From contig JAEZRV010000013.1 of the NCBI GenBank assembly GCA_023444055.1, forward strand, positions 1 through 44,122: DNA of 44,122 nt, given 5' to 3'. Source of the DNA: Bacillota bacterium. Its GTDB lineage: Bacteria; Bacillota; Clostridia; Acetivibrionales; DSM-1351. Every line of letters begins with the position of its first letter. Position 1 is the stretch's first letter. Shown piece by piece: positions 33,435 to 42,999 of this stretch. Below the pieces are notes generated by a model, which saw only the letters and a list, made by a program, of their open reading frames with translations, had not been told where the DNA came from and searched no databases. Position numbers and translations under genes: made by a program.

Positions 33435-35912
33435 ATGCGAACTCCGATTATTACTCTGCAAGATGTACTAATTAGCACCTTAGACATAGACATTGCCATA
33501 GGTGATGTAGAACAGTTTATTGAAATAACCAATGAAAAATCTAAATATTTGCCTGTACTTAGAACCTTAAAGTCCTTTCGTGAAAACAAGGTTTTAGATT
33601 TTTGCGGTCATTTACGGCAATGCATGAGTTATTTCACCTGTGGGTTTGATATTTCAGCGGAACTTTACCGCAAGATGTTTGAACATAAAAATCTATTTGG
33701 GTTTATTTTTCAATCTCACAACGGATACAAAGTAAATATAGATACAGTAATTATGCCTAATATTCCCGATTTGAAATCAACCTATGAGTTAAAAAAACGC
33801 AGAGTGAATAAGCCCTCGGTTGCTGACGGCAGACTCTACCGTTATTATAGATATACGACATATACCTCATTGTCCCAAAAAATTCTTATGTATTTTATTG
33901 CCAATATGGAAAGTAATGAAACGCTGCTCGCATGTTTGCCGACAGGTGGCGGTAAGAGCTTGTCATGGCAGTTACCGGCCATTTCTAACTCATATAATGG
34001 GCTTATAATTGTTGTTGTACCAACGATAGCTCTTGCCATTGATCATGAAAGAACATCTAAAATTGTTTATGATAATGTTTTTGGTGCGGATTCATATCCT
34101 CTTGCGTATCATTCAGGGATTGATTGGCAGAAGAAAAAGTTGATTTATGATGGCGTTGAAGCTGGTACACTCCCGATTTTATATATATCGCCTGAGGCCT
34201 TGCAAAATAAAGAGTTTCAAAACAAAATTAATGCTGCTGCCCAAAATGGTAAGATAAGTGCTTTGATTGTTGATGAAGCTCATTTGATTGTTAATTGGGG
34301 CGTAAGATTTAGACCAGAGTTCCAATTGCTGTCCTCGTTCAGAAACAATCTAAAAGCTAACTGTCCCAATGGATTAAAGACAATATTATTGTCGGCTACC
34401 TACACAGTAGAAGATACTGAAATTATTAAAACTATATTTGCAGATGATATTTTTACGGAATATCGAGCTGACGAGCTAAGACCGGAGCCAAGTTATTACT
34501 ATCATAAATGCAATAGTGAATATGAAAGGATAGACCTTGTTAAGAAACTGGTTTGTCAGACTCCAAGACCTATTATTGTCTATACAGTTGGTCCGGAAGA
34601 AGGTGTTAAATACTTCGATGCAATTAAAGACATGGGGTACAAAAATGTAGATTTATTTACAGGTCAAACAGGTAACAATGACAGACAGTCTATTATTGAG
34701 GATTGGAATAAGAACAAAATAGACATTATTGTAGCTACTTCTGCTTTTGGTATGGGCGTTGATAAAGCAGATATCCGCACTATCATAACAGCCTATATTC
34801 CTGAAAATATTAGTCGTTTTTATCAAGAAGTAGGACGAGCTGGACGTGACGGTTATTCATCACTCAACTATTTCTTAACCTATGAAGAAATAGATAAAGA
34901 GTATGTCAAAAGCCTTACCAAAGGTATAGTATTGACAGTATCTTCATTAGTAAATAGATGGAAAGAGTTGCTTGCAGAATCAGCGAGAGTTACCCCAGAT
35001 ACAGTTTGGATAGATGTGAATGTGCCTCCAGAGCATTTAAGATTTAGTCAAACCGGAAAGCGTAATGCTGGTTGGAATAAAGATGTGTTGTTACTCTTGT
35101 TTAGAGCTGGGCTAATTGAGATTATTGATGTAAACAATATTCGTTCAGATGATTACAAAATACATGTTCGACTTAAAAATATTAAGGTGCTTGAACATAC
35201 AGACTTGCTTGAGGATTACATAACAAGATATAGAGAAGAAGAACGAGAAAGGATAAATGAAGGAATTGCTTCGATTAAAGAGCTTTTGAAAGCAGAAAGC
35301 ACAGGTTGTTATTCTAAATTTTTGGTCGATGAGTTCCCTTATGCTGAAAGGATATGTAATGGTTGTCCATATTGTCGTAAAGCAGGGCTTGAGCATTTCT
35401 ATAATGGAGGGCATATCCTTGCTGAAAGCGATAAAGTTAAACTATCAACGGAATTTCGGACCAATTCAAATGACATTTTTACTACTTTCTTGTCGGTTAG
35501 CAACTCTATTATGCTATCAATAACAGATACTTGCAAAGGAGATAAACTGTGCAATTGTATTGAGTTTTTGGTAAAAAAAGGTGTTAATGTTATCATTGCT
35601 CCGAAAGCATACAATGAAGAAAAGTTACTCGATAATCTTTCATATTATGATAGCTACAAATATCTTATTCTAACACTGGAAGAAGCTTTGCAGATAGATA
35701 TAAAATGGCTAAGCGGAGTCTGCGCATTGGTATATAGTGATAATAAAAGTGATAATCAAAGACTATATGATTTTGCTGTCCGTTATGAAAAAGCAGATGC
35801 TGGAAACAAAGTTATTCATATTGCTGAAGCAGAGCAATATATTAAATCTCAAATGCGACCGCTAAGTGAAATCGTCGAGCAAAATTTAATGGGGGAACAA
35901 TTCTTTTCGTGA
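33435..35912 (+). CDS. RecQ-like DEAH helicase, DpdF-like
   Basis: SF2 helicase of RecQ type. Walker A PTGGGKS (169-175), DEAH box (280-283), LLSATYT, and motif VI YQEVGRAGRDG after ATSAFGMGVDKADIR. A CNGCPYC cluster in the second half (nt 35354-35374) could bind zinc, as in RecQ-family domains. It unwinds DNA from 3' to 5' in the known family. ATG at 33435 follows GGGAGGTGA; GTG at 33420 is less likely. At 825 residues it has a long N-terminal region (about 140) before the helicase core. The gene starts 17 bp after the SNF2 stop. Confidence 0.82.
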   Translation: MRTPIITLQDVLISTLDIDIAIGDVEQFIEITNEKSKYLPVLRTLKSFRENKVLDFCGHLRQCMSYFTCGFDISAELYRKMFEHKNLFGFIFQSHNGYKVNIDTVIMPNIPDLKSTYELKKRRVNKPSVADGRLYRYYRYTTYTSLSQKILMYFIANMESNETLLACLPTGGGKSLSWQLPAISNSYNGLIIVVVPTIALAIDHERTSKIVYDNVFGADSYPLAYHSGIDWQKKKLIYDGVEAGTLPILYISPEALQNKEFQNKINAAAQNGKISALIVDEAHLIVNWGVRFRPEFQLLSSFRNNLKANCPNGLKTILLSATYTVEDTEIIKTIFADDIFTEYRADELRPEPSYYYHKCNSEYERIDLVKKLVCQTPRPIIVYTVGPEEGVKYFDAIKDMGYKNVDLFTGQTGNNDRQSIIEDWNKNKIDIIVATSAFGMGVDKADIRTIITAYIPENISRFYQEVGRAGRDGYSSLNYFLTYEEIDKEYVKSLTKGIVLTVSSLVNRWKELLAESARVTPDTVWIDVNVPPEHLRFSQTGKRNAGWNKDVLLLLFRAGLIEIIDVNNIRSDDYKIHVRLKNIKVLEHTDLLEDYITRYREEERERINEGIASIKELLKAESTGCYSKFLVDEFPYAERICNGCPYCRKAGLEHFYNGGHILAESDKVKLSTEFRTNSNDIFTTFLSVSNSIMLSITDTCKGDKLCNCIEFLVKKGVNVIIAPKAYNEEKLLDNLSYYDSYKYLILTLEEALQIDIKWLSGVCALVYSDNKSDNQRLYDFAVRYEKADAGNKVIHIAEAEQYIKSQMRPLSEIVEQNLMGEQFFS

Positions 35913-35923
35913 GGTGCAATAAT

Positions 35924-37288
35924 ATGTCTTGCAATGATTTTATAACAAAAATAAATGAAAAATATAGTTTGTTTGATTATGCTGATGATGAGGAAATCAT
36001 GAGATTTTTATTTAACGATCATACAGATGTATTTATTGAAATAAATGAAGTCGAGAACACATTTGACATTTTTTACGAGTTTGTACATCCGTTGTATGAT
36101 TATGAAGAATTTGAACATCATGGTGAAGTGGTTATATATGAATCATCATATTTAAAATCTATATTAACGCAGAGTTTTTATGCACCACCTGAAATATCTG
36201 AATTTAACTATATTGGAGCACCATTTGATGATGAGAGAATTGGATATTTTGGCATCGATATCGGTGCAAATCTGGAATTTATTGACATGTTTTTATCTGC
36301 ATGCGAAAAATGGGAATCCACTTTGGAAGGTGTTGAAACAGAAGGATTAACGGCAAAACAAATATATTTTAATTTTTTGGAAACAAAGTGGAAGACTTTT
36401 AAGAATTCTATGATAAGTCGAGGTTATATTTTACAAGACAACATGGTTAAAAGGCATGATAATAGTATAGTTTTTAGTTTTATAAATGATGGAATAGTTA
36501 TTAATAAACAGGATAACGTGTTAACAGAAATCATTAATACTCATATAGGCGTAAATTATTTTTTGTTTGAAATTGATGGCAGTTTTTATGGAGTTGATAA
36601 ACTTTTTTATGATGAAGTCGTGTCTAATCTTTTAATTGTAGATAGTTGTTCAAACATTCAACTCTTTTCTGACAAATCAACATATCTGCATTTCAAAACG
36701 GAAGCAATTTGTGGATTTATTAAGCTAAGTGAGAATATTGATTATGCGAGATACTCTGAATATAATTATTTGGAAAAAGCAATGGGAACATTTCATAAAT
36801 TTATACCTCCAGAAAAAATTAATAAGATTAAATTAAATCATCTTGGGGCAGAGCAATTTGAAAAGCTTACAATGGAATTTTTAACAAAAGAAAGATTCTA
36901 TGATATACATCCAGTTGGTAAAATAAATGCTTATGATGGTGGAAAAGATTTACTAGCACGGAAAAAGGATTATCATCTGCTTTCAGAAGATAGCAACCAA
37001 TTATGGATTATTCAATGTAAGTTTACTGAGAAAAGTAAAAAGCAATACTTTAGTAGAAGTATGTTCACTGAAATACCATACTTATTAAAGCTAAATTATG
37101 CTCATAAATATTTATTAATAACAAGTGGATATTTAAGCAGTGCATCTATAGAAATGATACAATGTGTAAACCGTGAAAACAATGATATTATCACTTTTTA
37201 TCAAGCAGATGAATTTAAGTTAGCTTTGATTAAATATCCAGATCTGATTACAAAATACAAACTAATTGAAGGAGGCGAAACAGCATGA
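35924..37288 (+). CDS. Mrr-type restriction endonuclease domain protein
   Basis: The C-terminal 130 residues form an Mrr_cat PD-(D/E)xK nuclease: LGAEQFEKLTMEFL helix, DGGKD (338-342) and IQCKF with Q364-x-K366. These are the Asp and Gln-x-Lys residues usual for Mrr-like enzymes. The first 300 residues are unrecognised and acidic, and may recognise DNA or a partner. ATG at 35924 follows GAGGTG. It sits between the RecQ-like and the small wHTH-like genes, so it interrupts the order known for dpdF-dpdG and may be the dedicated cleavage subunit. I see no defects in the active site. Confidence 0.8.
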   Translation: MSCNDFITKINEKYSLFDYADDEEIMRFLFNDHTDVFIEINEVENTFDIFYEFVHPLYDYEEFEHHGEVVIYESSYLKSILTQSFYAPPEISEFNYIGAPFDDERIGYFGIDIGANLEFIDMFLSACEKWESTLEGVETEGLTAKQIYFNFLETKWKTFKNSMISRGYILQDNMVKRHDNSIVFSFINDGIVINKQDNVLTEIINTHIGVNYFLFEIDGSFYGVDKLFYDEVVSNLLIVDSCSNIQLFSDKSTYLHFKTEAICGFIKLSENIDYARYSEYNYLEKAMGTFHKFIPPEKINKIKLNHLGAEQFEKLTMEFLTKERFYDIHPVGKINAYDGGKDLLARKKDYHLLSEDSNQLWIIQCKFTEKSKKQYFSRSMFTEIPYLLKLNYAHKYLLITSGYLSSASIEMIQCVNRENNDIITFYQADEFKLALIKYPDLITKYKLIEGGETA

Positions 37289-38070
37289 AAATCTCAGATA
37301 GCTTAAGACATGAATGTATGCCTGAAATGATATACTCAATATGTAAATTAGCTGGAAGCAAGGCATACGCCAAAGATGAAGTTAAAAGATTGATTACACT
37401 TGATAGCGATGAACTCCAAATATATAATAAAGCTTATCGTTTTGCGGTTGAGTGTGGATTTATTTCTGAAAATGCAGACGATATAGTGGTAGTAAATTTT
37501 AGCAAGGAACAACTCTCATCTTTTAGAGCTTTTCGATATGCAATATTTATGGATGTATTTAAAAGTGGGGGTACAATTTTTACCGCACTTGCTAAATGGT
37601 ATCTATCACAAGGAACAGATATTTTTACATATAAGTCCGCTCAGGACTTGGCAGTAGTCATCCCTAATGACATGTTTTCGGGTATTGAAAAGGATTATGT
37701 TCTTGGTTTCAGGTTTTGGATGGCCACTCTTGGGTTGGGTATGTTTTCAAAATCAGGTGGTAGCGAAATATTGGTTTTTGCCACTAATAATATAATTTTA
37801 GATTGGCTCACATTTGAAAACCCGTTCAAAAAGGGAAAACCAATACTTGCTCGAGAATTTTTTGGTTTACTTACACAAAGCTGTCCTGTTTTTTCTGACT
37901 GCGTAAGCGGCAATGATGTTAACGTAGCACTTTCGATGGGACTTAGAGTTTTACATTTGAATGGGGCTGTAGAGTTGAAATACACTACAGATAGTGGAGA
38001 TATTTGGCACTTATCAAATTCCATAAGCAATCCTCATACCAATAATATTACTGAAATCATTGTGAGGTGA
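37285..38070 (+). CDS. Unknown winged-helix-like protein, possible DpdG counterpart
   Basis: A 261-residue soluble protein starting inside the stop of the nuclease gene (ATGA overlap). The start (PEMIYSICKLAGSKAYAKDEVKRLI...) and the end (VALSMGLRVLHLNGAVELKYTTDSGDIWHL) both look like winged-helix pairs, but no named family is certain. Its place between the RecQ/nuclease genes and a large ATPase matches dpdG by position only. Tight coupling to both neighbours suggests it bridges DNA or partner proteins. Confidence 0.6.
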   Translation: MKISDSLRHECMPEMIYSICKLAGSKAYAKDEVKRLITLDSDELQIYNKAYRFAVECGFISENADDIVVVNFSKEQLSSFRAFRYAIFMDVFKSGGTIFTALAKWYLSQGTDIFTYKSAQDLAVVIPNDMFSGIEKDYVLGFRFWMATLGLGMFSKSGGSEILVFATNNIILDWLTFENPFKKGKPILAREFFGLLTQSCPVFSDCVSGNDVNVALSMGLRVLHLNGAVELKYTTDSGDIWHLSNSISNPHTNNITEIIVR

Positions 38071-38075
38071 TTAAG

Positions 38076-41000
38076 ATGAATCAAATTATATTAAACAGGA
38101 TTTCTAAAGTAATTCAAACTGAAGCGACTACAACTTCTATTGGCGATTTCTTACTTACCCACGTTCCGTTTGAAAATCTATATCTTGATATAGAAAATAG
38201 AAAGTCAATATCAGAAAATGAATTATTGTCTAACATACTGCTTGCAGATCAGCATGAACACAAATTCATTATGGTACAAGGTAGCAATGGTTCTGGTAAG
38301 TCGCATTTAATACGATGGCTAAAAGAAAAGTATATCAATAGTGTTGATAGAAGCAAGGAAGCTGTGCTTTTGATTTCTCGCGCGCACAATACTTTACAAG
38401 ATGCTTTAACACAGCTTTTAGAAGCTGATATTTTCCCCGATGAAATTAAAGATAATGAACTTAAAACAATTAAAAATGCAAAAAGTAATATAACCGGTGA
38501 TGAATTAAAGAAAACTATAAATTTTAATTTCACGCTTGAAATTGAATCCGATGCTAATAACCAAGCTGCCATTATAGACTTACGAACAAGAAAGTGGCTT
38601 GCTACTTACCTTATGGATATCTTCATTCAAAATGAGTTTTTACTTACTGCTGATGGTCCTATTGAAAGAATACGAGCCAAAATAGAAACTGTAAATGAGG
38701 ACATAGTAAATATTAGTGATGCTCCAATGTTTGTAGAATCTGATTTTGCAATCTCTCTTGCACAAATAAAAAGCAAGTTGAATATTTTTGATGGTCGTGC
38801 GGCCGACTTTACAATACGACTTGCCGAAAAATTTGCTGACCCAAGAAATGGTGCTGATATTCGTCAAAAGGTTGCGGATTATCTTAACACGAAAGTATCT
38901 AATGTAATTCAAAGGAGTATGAAGCTTCAAACTGCAGATTTTAAAAAGTTATTTGCTTCTTTGCGTAAGGTGTTAAAAAGTCAAGGAATGAATCTTACCC
39001 TTTTTGTAGAAGACATTAACTCCTTTACAGGTATTGACGAAGCTCTAATGGAAGTGCTGCTTACTGACCACAATGCCGAAGGAAACTATGATTATTGTCG
39101 CATGATTTCTGTAGTTGGCTCTACAAATGCTTTTTATAGAGATAAGTTGAACGCAAGCATCAAAGAAAGAATAAAAAACAATATTTATATTCAAGAAAAG
39201 TCTGTACTTGGAAATAGAACGCAGCTTGCGAAGTTTGCGGCTAAATATATAAACGCAATAAATTTACCTGATGAGATAATAAGTGCATGGGTTGATAAAG
39301 GTTCTAACGAAGAAGCTTTGCCCGTTTTTGAATGTTCTCACACATGGGCTGCAGTTGATTGCAACAGTGTAAGACTATCAATTTTTCCATTCAACGATAA
39401 TGCTTTATGGAAATTATATAACAGCTTATCCCCTGAAAAGAAAACCCCTCGTGTGTTTATTAAAAGCATAATTGCACATGTTCTAAAGTTGTGGGGTGTT
39501 TCTCCTGAAGAATTGCTTTCAAGTGAAAACAATTTTGCAAATGCGGACATTTCTATGCCACGTTGGGAAAGCCCTCTATATAATGACGGAAATATTGCAA
39601 TTGATACAAGCAGTGCGCTCCAACGTGGAATACTACTCAAACTTTGGGGTGACGGTACTACAAGACGTGAAGCAGGACGACTTGGTGGTTTAACTGCTGA
39701 TGTTTTTAAAGCATTTAATGTCTATGCTGATATTACTGGTGAGCCAAAACCTGTTACACAATCTATATCTGTTGAAATATCCCCAACTACACCCGAAATA
39801 ATAATCCCTACACAACCAACAGTTGTGCAATCAAACAGACCGGCAAAGCTTGTTGAAATAGAAAAGGATTTAGACGAATGGCTGGGTAAAAATAAAACAT
39901 TAGTAAATCATGTTATTTTAAGAGATTGCTTGTATCCTTTTATAGCTTCGGGTATTGATTGGGAGCTTGAGGGTGTGCCTATGTTGCTTGTAACAAACTA
40001 TATTAACCTTCGTGGCAGGGTGCATATAGAAGGGCAGAACATTTCATTAGGTGATGGCTTTGTTCTTGAAAGAAGCAAAGAAACACAATCCCTTTTAATT
40101 GCCTTGGCGAATTGGAGATATGCCGGAAATAGCACATGGCATTTTGAAGGTAGTGGTGATTACCTTGTTACAGCAACGGCTTGGCTTGAAAAACACAGGA
40201 AAGAATTGATTGAGTGTGTTGTTGCACCAAAAGGAAAATCTACAGAATGGAATCTGCCGCAGTGGAATGTTGCTGCAGTATATTGCATTAAGACTTTGTT
40301 TGGTGGTATAGACATTTCAAAATCAAGTGAAGATATTGTCGTTGAGCTTCTAGGGGCAACTCCAAATTTTACAGAGCAAACTACTCATAGCAAAGCCTGG
40401 CAGGAGCTTAAATCTATAGTGTTAAAAGATACCAACTATAAAGAAAAGTTAGTAAAGGATACACTTGCTTATTTTTCAAAATCCGTTGGTAGCGCAGAGG
40501 CTGGTGAAACAAAATATATCTTTGTAGATGCTTTAGAAATTTTAAGACAGGTACGAAAACTGAAATCATTGCAGTGGAACTTAGTGGGACTTTGTCCTAC
40601 AGATACAGCGGAATACAAAAGTACATGGTATCATTCTGCAAACTTTATAAATGTGTTTCTGAATAATGTTTCAAGAATAATTGAGGCTGAGAATAGTGAA
40701 GCAGAAAAATATCTCAACTTTTTCGGAAGTATTTTAGATAACAACTTTGAGGAACAATCTATATCTGAATCTTTTAAGGCAATGAAAGAATTTTTGGAGT
40801 TTTTGACAAGCTATCTTAATTTGAGCTATACCGAAGATGACTTCAAAGTTATTAAACCATCTACTGCTCCAAGAAAACTGGTAACAGCTCTTAACAATGT
40901 AAGCAGATTACAGGATACTCAAAAGGTATCTGAAACACTGATGAAGATTGCCAAAAATCCATTTGACGAGATTGAAAAATTTTATGCAGCTTTGCTTGCC

Positions 41001-41162
41001 TTTAATAACCTACTAAATGAAAAAGAAAGGTTGTTTAGCAGTTTTGTAGATACTGCTTCTAAGGAAACCATTGAAAGTTATAAGCAGGGTATATCTCAAG
41101 GTCTCGACGAAATGACACAAAAAATTGTAAATATCGGAGGTGTTGAAGATGGCAATAACTAA
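38076..41162 (+). CDS. Large P-loop ATPase, DpdH-like (also resembles PglY/BrxC type)
   Basis: 1028 residues. Walker A GSNGSGKSH followed by LIRWL (residues 69-82) and a probable Walker B LFVEDINSF (E312, D313). The GSGKSHL-type loop is shared by large defence ATPases such as BrxC/PglY and DpdH. The rest is helical with a Pro/Thr linker near residue 570 (PTTPEIIIPTQPTV) separating two halves. ATG at 38076 follows GAGGTGA. The position after the wHTH-like gene and before the small helical protein matches dpdH. Likely a AAA+-type motor or switch of the restriction machine. Confidence 0.7.
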   Translation: MNQIILNRISKVIQTEATTTSIGDFLLTHVPFENLYLDIENRKSISENELLSNILLADQHEHKFIMVQGSNGSGKSHLIRWLKEKYINSVDRSKEAVLLISRAHNTLQDALTQLLEADIFPDEIKDNELKTIKNAKSNITGDELKKTINFNFTLEIESDANNQAAIIDLRTRKWLATYLMDIFIQNEFLLTADGPIERIRAKIETVNEDIVNISDAPMFVESDFAISLAQIKSKLNIFDGRAADFTIRLAEKFADPRNGADIRQKVADYLNTKVSNVIQRSMKLQTADFKKLFASLRKVLKSQGMNLTLFVEDINSFTGIDEALMEVLLTDHNAEGNYDYCRMISVVGSTNAFYRDKLNASIKERIKNNIYIQEKSVLGNRTQLAKFAAKYINAINLPDEIISAWVDKGSNEEALPVFECSHTWAAVDCNSVRLSIFPFNDNALWKLYNSLSPEKKTPRVFIKSIIAHVLKLWGVSPEELLSSENNFANADISMPRWESPLYNDGNIAIDTSSALQRGILLKLWGDGTTRREAGRLGGLTADVFKAFNVYADITGEPKPVTQSISVEISPTTPEIIIPTQPTVVQSNRPAKLVEIEKDLDEWLGKNKTLVNHVILRDCLYPFIASGIDWELEGVPMLLVTNYINLRGRVHIEGQNISLGDGFVLERSKETQSLLIALANWRYAGNSTWHFEGSGDYLVTATAWLEKHRKELIECVVAPKGKSTEWNLPQWNVAAVYCIKTLFGGIDISKSSEDIVVELLGATPNFTEQTTHSKAWQELKSIVLKDTNYKEKLVKDTLAYFSKSVGSAEAGETKYIFVDALEILRQVRKLKSLQWNLVGLCPTDTAEYKSTWYHSANFINVFLNNVSRIIEAENSEAEKYLNFFGSILDNNFEEQSISESFKAMKEFLEFLTSYLNLSYTEDDFKVIKPSTAPRKLVTALNNVSRLQDTQKVSETLMKIAKNPFDEIEKFYAALLAFNNLLNEKERLFSSFVDTASKETIESYKQGISQGLDEMTQKIVNIGGVEDGNN

Positions 41163-41823
41163 TACCTTGATTGCACGAATAGAGGAAATTACCGCTGCCG
41201 GTGAATCTTATAAAAATTCTAATGTGTATAAGAACCGAAAAGACGAAATTGAAAAAAGTTTTCTGCCAACTTATAGAGATATGAACAGTAAGTTTAACAG
41301 TGTTTTCAACTCATTCCTTGCTCTTTCAACAATCTGTGATATTTCTGTCGATTTTGAACCAATAAAAGATGCCATAAGCCGATTAAAAAATAAAGTGGTG
41401 CACGATGATTATGACAAAATGCTTGTAAATTCATTGAAAAGAGAACTTGATAAGATAGATACTGAATTAATGAGAAATTGGAAAGCTTATATATCTGATA
41501 GGACATCATCAATTGCAGGAGTATTGGAAACGCTCGATAAGATCATCGCTGACACACCTGAAAAAAAGATATTGGATAGTAAAAAAAGTATATTTTCAAA
41601 TGGTAGCATAGGCAGTACAATCGCAATTACAGCCATTAACGATTATGTTACTACATATAATGGTTTAATGGACAAACTCAGCCTGAAAGACAGTGTATTG
41701 ACATTCATAAAGCTCCTTACTTCAGGACGTGTGGTAACTCTTATCGATATGAATCAGGACGTGTTTGAGTGGTTAAAAAACTCTGGCTTTGCAGGAAAAA
41801 TCAATTTGGGAATTGGTAAATAG
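41149..41823 (+). CDS. Unknown helical protein closing the operon, possible DpdI counterpart
   Basis: 224 residues, strongly helical, with long charged amphipathic helices and no nucleotide-binding or membrane motif. It overlaps the end of the ATPase gene by 14 bp, with GGAGGTG upstream of ATG 41149, and is the last gene of the co-directional run. I do not recognise the family. By position it corresponds to dpdI. Probably a partner of the preceding ATPase. Confidence 0.6.
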   Translation: MAITNTLIARIEEITAAGESYKNSNVYKNRKDEIEKSFLPTYRDMNSKFNSVFNSFLALSTICDISVDFEPIKDAISRLKNKVVHDDYDKMLVNSLKRELDKIDTELMRNWKAYISDRTSSIAGVLETLDKIIADTPEKKILDSKKSIFSNGSIGSTIAITAINDYVTTYNGLMDKLSLKDSVLTFIKLLTSGRVVTLIDMNQDVFEWLKNSGFAGKINLGIGK

Positions 41824-41851
41824 AAAAAAGAAACACTATCCTATTTATTGG

Positions 41852-41887
41852 ACACCTCTTGTGGTATTATGATATCATTGGAGGTGT
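41852..41887. promoter_or_regulatory. Inverted repeat around the WYL promoter
   Basis: ACACCTC (41852-41858) and GAGGTGT (41881-41887) are exact reverse complements 22 bp apart. Between them lie the extended -10 (41862-41870) and a 10-bp palindrome ATGATATCAT (41869-41878). The layout fits autoregulation by the WYL protein; a hairpin terminator is less likely because no pure T-tract follows. Confidence 0.55.
41862..41870 (+). promoter_or_regulatory. Extended -10 promoter of the WYL gene
   Basis: TGGTATTAT fits the TGnTATAAT extended -10 form, 60 bp before the WYL start codon. No strong -35 is visible, as expected for an extended -10 promoter. Confidence 0.5.
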
Positions 41888-41929
41888 TGTTATTATTTGG
41901 AACAATATTGAGATAACAGAGGTGGGGTC

Positions 41930-42916
41930 ATGGCTAAAAGTTCTAATCAGAAGCTGAAGCTTCTCTATTTAATGAAAATGCTACTCGAAAAAACAGATGA
42001 AGAGCATACCGTAACAATCAATGATATGATTGCCGAACTTGATCGTTATGGAATTACTGCAGAGCGTAAATCTATCTATGATGACATTGAAGCTTTAAGG
42101 CATTATGGGCTTGATATAGCAACAAGGAAATCAAAGACAACAGACTATTTTGTAGCCAGTAGGTTATTCGAGTTGCCAGAGCTAAAGCTATTGGTGGATG
42201 CTGTACAATGCTCGAAGTTTGTCACGTATAAAAAAAGTAACGAGCTGATCAAGAAGATTGAGAGCTTAGCAAGTCATAAGCAAGCGCAGTCGTTGCATCG
42301 ACAAGTTTACGTCTCAAATCGGATTAAGACAATCAATGAAAGCATTTATTATAACGTAGATAGGCTTCATGCAGCAATTGCAGAGAACAAAAAGGTGGAT
42401 TTCGAATATTTTGATTATGATATCAAAAAAGAAAAGGTATACAGAAAAAATGGTGATAAGTATACAGTCAGTCCTTATGCTTTATCATGGGATGATGAGA
42501 ACTATTATCTGATCACTTTTTCAACCAAATATAACGATTTCACGCATTATCGAGTAGACAGAATGACGGAGATAGATCTGATTGATGAGGACAGAGATCC
42601 TTTGTTGGATAGAGAGCATTTTGATATAGCTGAGTATACAAAGAAAGTCTTTAATATGTTCGGTGGGGAAGAAGTGACAGTTAATCTTCAATTTGATAAT
42701 ACCCTTGCGAATGCGGTTATAGACCGTTTTGGCAAGGACATTGTAATTGAAAAAATGGACGAGACCAGCTTTTATATATGGATAAAAGTCGCAGTGAGTT
42801 CGACTTTTTTTGCATGGATCTCGCAGTTTGGAAACAAGGTGAAGGTACTTTCTCCCCAAACGGTTATTGATCAGTATAAGCATTATCTGAAGGAAATACT
42901 GATGCAGTATGAATAA
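41930..42916 (+). CDS. WYL-domain transcriptional regulator
   Basis: 328 residues with an N-terminal winged HTH (SNQKLKLLYLMKMLLEK...ITAERKSIYDDIEALRHYG) and a C-terminal WYL ligand-binding domain (VSPYALSWDDENYYLITFS followed by HYRVDRM). WYL proteins sense nucleic acid or nucleotide signals and often control defence loci such as BREX and CBASS. It has its own promoter and AGAGGTGGGG ribosome binding site and lies just after the big operon. It could regulate defence, the ICE, or only itself; the sequence does not decide. Confidence 0.88.
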   Translation: MAKSSNQKLKLLYLMKMLLEKTDEEHTVTINDMIAELDRYGITAERKSIYDDIEALRHYGLDIATRKSKTTDYFVASRLFELPELKLLVDAVQCSKFVTYKKSNELIKKIESLASHKQAQSLHRQVYVSNRIKTINESIYYNVDRLHAAIAENKKVDFEYFDYDIKKEKVYRKNGDKYTVSPYALSWDDENYYLITFSTKYNDFTHYRVDRMTEIDLIDEDRDPLLDREHFDIAEYTKKVFNMFGGEEVTVNLQFDNTLANAVIDRFGKDIVIEKMDETSFYIWIKVAVSSTFFAWISQFGNKVKVLSPQTVIDQYKHYLKEILMQYE

Positions 42917-42999
42917 CCAAAGGCACGGCAAGATAAAACTACCCGTTTTATAGTACTTTCCGTTTGATACAATGATCATGAAGATGTGGAGGTTCGATT

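Noticed and set aside
30169..41823. DptF-DptG-DptH restriction genes
   Set aside because: Sizes, helicase types and order do not match; an SNF2 and a RecQ-like helicase are not part of DptFGH.
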